The notes under the pieces were generated by a model. It was not told the DNA's origin. It worked only from the letters and a program-made list of their open reading frames with translations, and searched no databases. The translations under genes and the position numbers were made by a program. From the NCBI GenBank assembly GCA_947631215.1, contig CANRKN010000001.1, positions 1 to 64,000 on the forward strand: a DNA stretch of 64,000 nt, written 5' to 3'. Position 1 is the stretch's first letter. Each line of letters begins with the position of its first letter. Source of the stretch: an uncultured Oscillospiraceae bacterium (GTDB taxonomy: Bacteria > Bacillota_A > Clostridia > Oscillospirales > Oscillospiraceae). Of the stretch, positions 60,258-64,000 are shown in pieces.

Positions 60258-60269
60258 TGAAACATTTCA
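60258..60269. promoter_or_regulatory. LacI-type operator 4
   Basis: TGAAACATTTCA, 20 bases before the lacI-type start codon. It supports autoregulation. The rest of the gene-free stretch 59960-60288 holds only the two divergent promoters and the other operators. Confidence 0.6.
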
Positions 60270-60288
60270 CACAACAAGGAGCGGCTGT

Positions 60289-61278
60289 ATGAAGCGTGGA
60301 ACGATGCCTACCATGAAAGATGTGGCCAAAGAGGCGGGCGTGGCCCTGGGGACGGTGTCCAAGGTGTTCAACGACATCCCTGTGGGCGAGGACTATCGCC
60401 GGCGGGTGCTGGACGCGGCCCAAAAGCTGGGCTACCAGGTCAACAGCTATGCCCGGGGCCTCAAGGCCGGCAGGACCGGAACCGTGGCCCTGATCCTGCC
60501 CAACGCCTATGACCCCTATTTCGCCGCTCTGGCGGACAGTGTCTGCCAGACCCTCGCCCGGCGTGGCTGCCGTATGCTGATGGCGGTCACCGGTTCGGAC
60601 CCGGACGCGGAGCAGCAGTGCATCCGCATGGTGGAACAGAATAAGGTGGACGGCATCATCGGCCTGACCTACAACCCGGCGCTGGAGATCCCCGCCTCCA
60701 TCCCCTTCGTCAGCATCGACCGGTATTTCAACCCGGCGGTGCCCTGCGTGGCGTCGGACAACTTCGGCGGCGGCCAGCTCGCGGTGGAGAAGCTGGCGGA
60801 GCGAGGCTGCCGGCGGCTGCTGTTTCTGCGCATCGGCGCGGATGTGCCCGGCGAACCGGACAAGCGCATGGGCGGCTTTCAGGCCGCCTGTCAGGCCCGG
60901 GGACTTGAGCATGAGGCCCTGGCCCTGAACGACAGGGACGGCTATGAGCCCTTCCGCGTCTTTCTCCGGTCCCATGTGGAGGGCGGCAGGCTTTCCTACG
61001 ACGGCATCTTCTGCAACACGGACCGGCTGGCCTTCTATGTACAGAACATGCTGGCCGAACTGGGTCTGCGGGTCCCGGAGGATGTGCAGCTGGTGGGCTT
61101 CGACGGCGTGCGCCGGTTCGGGAACGACGGCTACTACTGCTCCACCATCGTCCAGCCCGTTGGGCAGCTGGCGGAGACCAGCGTGAACATCCTGCTGGAG
61201 GAGGACCGCTCCGCCCTGCCCAGCCTCATCTGCCTGCCGGTGAGCTATGCCCCCGGGGGCACGACTCTGGACGGCTGA
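60289..61278 (+). CDS. LacI family transcriptional regulator
   Basis: A 329-residue LacI/GalR regulator. The N-terminal HTH reads TMKDVAKEAGVALGTVSKVFND, with a hinge helix (YARGLKAGRTG) and a periplasmic-binding-protein-like effector domain (about residues 62-325, with ALILPNAYDPYFAAL and GFDGVRRFGNDGYYCSTIVQP). It is divergent from the sucrose/fructoside operon and flanked by four matching operators, so it is the likely repressor of both. The inducer is probably a sugar from that pathway. The next gene starts 2 bases after its stop. Confidence 0.94.
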   Translation: MKRGTMPTMKDVAKEAGVALGTVSKVFNDIPVGEDYRRRVLDAAQKLGYQVNSYARGLKAGRTGTVALILPNAYDPYFAALADSVCQTLARRGCRMLMAVTGSDPDAEQQCIRMVEQNKVDGIIGLTYNPALEIPASIPFVSIDRYFNPAVPCVASDNFGGGQLAVEKLAERGCRRLLFLRIGADVPGEPDKRMGGFQAACQARGLEHEALALNDRDGYEPFRVFLRSHVEGGRLSYDGIFCNTDRLAFYVQNMLAELGLRVPEDVQLVGFDGVRRFGNDGYYCSTIVQPVGQLAETSVNILLEEDRSALPSLICLPVSYAPGGTTLDG

Positions 61279-61280
61279 CC

Positions 61281-62006
61281 ATGGCCAGCGAGTACCTGAA
61301 ATGGAAATATCGGGACGTGAAGCCCGACGAAAAGCCCGCGCCCCTCACCGGCCGGGCCAAGCGGGCCAACTGGTGGCATTACCACAAATGGCTGGTGCTG
61401 GGCGGCATCGTCCTGGCGCTGGCGCTGGGGGACATCCTCTGGCACGCGCTGGGCATCGGCCAGGTGCGGCCTGACTACGAGATCGCCTATGTGGGCGCCG
61501 ACCCGCTGCCGGAGGACACCGCCGCCGCGGTGGAAAATGCTCTGGCCGGTCTGGGCCAGGACTGCAACGGGGACGGCCGGACCGTGGTGCGGCTCAATCA
61601 GTATGTCTCCGGCGGGGAGGGCAGCGCCGACTACGCCTATGCCTCCGCCACCCGGCTCATGGGGGACATGGAGGACTGCGAGAGCTATTTCTTCCTGCTG
61701 GACGATCCGGACAGGTTCCAGCGGGAGCATCAGATCCTCCGGCTTCTGGACGGGACGCTGCCCGACGAAGGGAGCGGGGACGACAGGCCCTTTGCCCTGG
61801 CCTGGGCGGACTGCCCCGTGCTGGCCAGCCTTGATCTTGGGTCCTATACCCAGACGGTCCTGGGCGAGCATGTCACCGGAGACAGCCAGACGCTGATGGC
61901 CGGGCTGTACATCGCCCGGCGTGGTTTCTGGACGGAAAAGACCGCCGCTTTCCTGCCGGAATGCGACGGCCTGTGGGAACTTCTCACGGAGGGTGCCGAC
62001 TTATGA
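61281..62006 (+). CDS. Membrane-anchored protein of unknown function
   Basis: A 241-residue protein with a charged N-terminus, one transmembrane helix (about residues 37-57, WLVLGGIVLALALGDIL) and an acidic outer domain (DGDDRPF-, GGEGS- type loops). No family is recognised. It begins 2 bases after lacI, and its end overlaps the next gene by 4 bases, so lacI and the three downstream genes look like one operon. Confidence 0.7.
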   Translation: MASEYLKWKYRDVKPDEKPAPLTGRAKRANWWHYHKWLVLGGIVLALALGDILWHALGIGQVRPDYEIAYVGADPLPEDTAAAVENALAGLGQDCNGDGRTVVRLNQYVSGGEGSADYAYASATRLMGDMEDCESYFFLLDDPDRFQREHQILRLLDGTLPDEGSGDDRPFALAWADCPVLASLDLGSYTQTVLGEHVTGDSQTLMAGLYIARRGFWTEKTAAFLPECDGLWELLTEGADL

Positions 62007-62626
62007 AAAAACGCACGATGATCCTTCTGCTGACAGCGCTGATCCTGGTCATAGCCGTGGCGGCGGCGGTGTATTTCACGGCGGGCAGCCGCTACCCCTC
62101 CCGGGCGGCGGACGGCGCGGCCTGGGACGAGAGCTGGGAGATGCTGGGGCCCGTGCTGGGCGTGGAGGAGCCGGGCAGCGGTCTGACTCTGCTCAATAAC
62201 AGCGCCATCCTCACCGCCGACGATATCTTTTACGCCACCTGGACCGCCGGGGACAGCGTGAAATTCACCAACGAGGACGGGGACGAGGTGGACGTATACG
62301 ACGCCCAGCTCTATATGCTGGCGGTGGGCTGCGCCGACGAAGAAAACGCCGCCAAAGCCGTGCAGGAGTGGACGGACTGGGAAACGGACGCCAACGCTGT
62401 CCGCGAGACTGGTTCGGCGGTCTGTAACGGCCAGGAGTACGAGATGCTCTATTATGACTGCGTCTCCGACACCAACCCTTACCAGCGGGGCGTGACCGCC
62501 TTCACGGTGTACGGCAATTATGCCGTCAGCGCGGAGCTGACCTGCCGGGAGGGTTATCAGGGCGACGAGGCCGCCATCCTGGCCGACGTGCTCAGCCGCT
62601 GCCATTACAGCGCCGATATCTCATAA
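62003..62626 (+). CDS. Exported or anchored protein of unknown function
   Basis: A 207-residue protein with an N-terminal signal-anchor helix (residues 5-27) and no lipobox. The outer part is acidic with several aromatic residues (ADDIFYATWTAGDSVKF, AVCNGQEYEMLYYDCV). Family unknown. The ATG at 62003 overlaps the previous stop (ATGA). Confidence 0.7.
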   Translation: MKKRTMILLLTALILVIAVAAAVYFTAGSRYPSRAADGAAWDESWEMLGPVLGVEEPGSGLTLLNNSAILTADDIFYATWTAGDSVKFTNEDGDEVDVYDAQLYMLAVGCADEENAAKAVQEWTDWETDANAVRETGSAVCNGQEYEMLYYDCVSDTNPYQRGVTAFTVYGNYAVSAELTCREGYQGDEAAILADVLSRCHYSADIS

Positions 62627-62639
62627 GGAGGCCATCGCC

Positions 62640-63398
62640 ATGGGACTATTCACACCGGACGACCCCAGCTATGACGAGAGCGTGCGCCAGACCGGCTTCA
62701 ACCGGTATAAGCAGCTGATCAGCTTTCACTGGACAGACTGGGCCAAGGTCAATTTCCTCACCATTCTGGGGGCGCTGCCCCTGGCCTTCGCCGTCAGCGC
62801 GTCCATCGTGGCCTCCAGCGTGGCGGTGCTGCTGCCGGCCTCCATCGTGGGCGGGATGATCTTCGGGCCCTTCCTGGCGGGGCTTTACGACGCCGTATAC
62901 CGGGGCCTGCGGGACGCGCCCGGCAAATGGTGGCCGGCCTGGAAGAAGAGCTGGCGGCAGAATTGGAAGGACAGCCTGCTGCCCGGCGCCCTGACCGGCC
63001 TTTTCCTGGGCGTGTTCTCCTTTATGACCGCCCTGTTCTGGTGGGCGCAGGTACCGCCCTCCGCCGGGACCGTGGCGCTGTACCTGTTTGCAGGATTCCT
63101 GTTCCTGCTCCTGAGCACCCTTTACTGGCCCCAGCTGGTGCTCTTCCGCCAGACGGCGGCGGGCCGGCTGCGCAATATCATCCTGTTCACGTCCAAATAC
63201 CTCTGGCGTGTGCTGGGCGTCGCGGCTCTCCAGGCCGCCTATTGGGCCATATACATCCTTTTCGCGCCCTTCACTTTGGTCTTGGTCCCCTTTCTCGGCT
63301 TTTGGTATATCACTTTCCTGGCCCAGCTGCTGCTATATAGCCGCCTGGATCTGGAACTGCAGATCGAGAAGCAGCTGGAAGAAAAAGAACACCCATAA
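62640..63398 (+). CDS. DUF624/YesL-type membrane protein
   Basis: A 252-residue, roughly six-helix membrane protein of the YesL/DUF624 family, which is commonly found beside LplB/LplC-type sugar transporters. NFLTILGALPLAFAVSASIV near the N-terminus, the glycine-rich GGMIFGPFLAGLYDAVYRGLRD, and FTSKYLWRVLGVAALQAAYW are typical. The role is unknown; association with carbohydrate ABC systems is established by genome context. AAGGAGG precedes the ATG. Confidence 0.85.
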   Translation: MGLFTPDDPSYDESVRQTGFNRYKQLISFHWTDWAKVNFLTILGALPLAFAVSASIVASSVAVLLPASIVGGMIFGPFLAGLYDAVYRGLRDAPGKWWPAWKKSWRQNWKDSLLPGALTGLFLGVFSFMTALFWWAQVPPSAGTVALYLFAGFLFLLLSTLYWPQLVLFRQTAAGRLRNIILFTSKYLWRVLGVAALQAAYWAIYILFAPFTLVLVPFLGFWYITFLAQLLLYSRLDLELQIEKQLEEKEHP

Positions 63399-63419
63399 GC
63401 GCAAAGCAAACTCCTCGCT

Positions 63420-63722
63420 TCCACATCGGAGGAGGTTCTTCTCTATGCCCATGAGTGAGAGGGACATCTTCTCCGCTCATTCTCCTGGGCAGGATTGTGG
63501 CCTTGGTGATGGTTCTGACCGCTTCCTTTTTTCAGTAGGTGAGTGGGGGTCACAGGTGCTCGCCCCTGTAAAAATGTGTTTGTGGGAGTACAAACGTGAT
63601 GCTTGCGGGTATATTGCATTTAATTGCACGGTTTTACATCCCCCGCGGGGGTTACTGCCCGAAAGAGAAACACAAAATAGCAGCCTGCGTTCGAGCAAGC
63701 TGCTTTTCGTGTTTTTCCTGAT
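63420..63722 (-). repeat. Decayed second copy of the mntA-hepT-mobC-oriT segment
   Basis: This stretch repeats pieces of 44590-45510 in order: the end of mntA and the first codons of hepT (CGGAGGAGGT...CCATGAGTGAG), then the 3' end of mobC (GGGACATC...GACCGC), then the oriT-like hairpins and the hipA terminator. The bodies of hepT (about 330 bases) and mobC (about 290 bases) are missing. It carries no intact gene. Confidence 0.8.
63552..63598. other. oriT-like hairpins, second copy
   Basis: ACAGGTGC/GCCCCTGT and GTGTTTGT/ACAAACGT, matching 45339-45384 with one or two changes. The structure has survived although mobC next to it is deleted. Confidence 0.5.
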
Positions 63723-64000
63723 TTATTTCCCTCTGGTGGGGATTGCCAGAAGCTGCCGGACACGCAGTTCCAACAGCCGCTCCAGCGCCTGTAGATGTTC
63801 CTCCGGCAGGTTGATGCTGGGATGACGCCGGAAGGTGAAGCCGATCATCCGGCGGAGCTGCTGCTTCTGCTTCGCGCCTATCACGGCGGCGCATACCTCC
63901 TCGTAGGACAGCCGGTAAGGGTTCATCCGCGTTCCGGCGTATTCCTTCAGCTTCTCAAAATCCCTGATCTCTTCTTGCCCCACATAGCGCAGCAGGGACA
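63723..64000 (-). CDS. HTH-HipA fusion, second copy (C-terminal part, runs off window)
   Basis: The last ~92 codons of a second HTH-HipA protein, starting beyond the right edge. The readable part (FEKLKEYAGTRMNPYRLSYEEVCAAV to LLAIPTRGK) differs from the copy at 45511-46884 at only a few residues, mainly ...RYVGQEEIRD versus ...CYAGREELED. The frame is open throughout, so this gene may be intact outside the window. It is diverged enough at the DNA level not to be a recent duplicate. Confidence 0.85.
   Translation of the reverse strand, partial: SLLRYVGQEEIRDFEKLKEYAGTRMNPYRLSYEEVCAAVIGAKQKQQLRRMIGFTFRRHPSINLPEEHLQALERLLELRVRQLLAIPTRGK

Overview
The window is a GC-rich (about 60%) Clostridia-type chromosome segment. 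The gene styles (spore sigma factor SigG, DegV, CsaB, TRAP and LplB/LplC-type transporters, Gram-positive Shine-Dalgarno sites) point to an endospore-forming gut Firmicute, probably Oscillospiraceae-like. That assignment is inference from gene content only; no rRNA or tRNA gene was seen.

Layout. 0.1-8.0 kb holds housekeeping genes: an ECF sigma/membrane anti-sigma-like pair, uvrB, DegV, endonuclease IV and a CsaB-like pyruvyl transferase. 8.1-14.7 kb (minus strand) is a hexuronate operon (ycxB-like, uxaC, MFS, uxaB, uxaA, HIT). It is divergent from a TRAP transporter operon plus a KdgF-like cupin (15.0-18.4 kb), and the shared intergenic region carries two adjacent perfect palindromes. 18.4-34.0 kb holds a phosphatase-GNAT fusion, a metallophosphatase, a higBA module with an operator-embedded consensus promoter, a metallo-beta-lactamase-fold gene, prfC, several envelope or transport genes, an ATP-grasp enzyme, an esterase, pepT and a radical SAM gene.

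The central result is at 34.2-51.9 kb. The gene for the forespore sigma factor SigG is split by a 16,880-bp insertion. The two halves share a GGTGCC core. Joining them at that core gives one in-frame 259-residue SigG, almost exactly the length of the B. subtilis protein. The insertion carries a large serine recombinase next to its left end, as in the 'skin' elements that interrupt sigK. Its cargo is a type I restriction-modification operon, an MntA-HepT toxin-antitoxin, an HTH-HipA fusion, a MobC/oriT-like mobilisation remnant, TnpV, an orphan ParB, and a Gp37/Gp68-TcmP pair. I infer a skin-like element that has captured sigG, with the twist that SigG acts in the forespore, whose chromosome is inherited.

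52.1-63.4 kb is a sucrose/fructoside operon (amylosucrase-type GH13, PfkB kinase, GH32, ABC binding protein and two permeases, no ATPase). It is divergent from a LacI regulator and flanked by four LacI-type operator sequences; three membrane-associated genes follow lacI. From about 63.42 kb to the window end lies a second, decayed copy of the mntA-hepT-mobC-oriT-hipA segment with two internal deletions, so a related element lies at or beyond the right edge.
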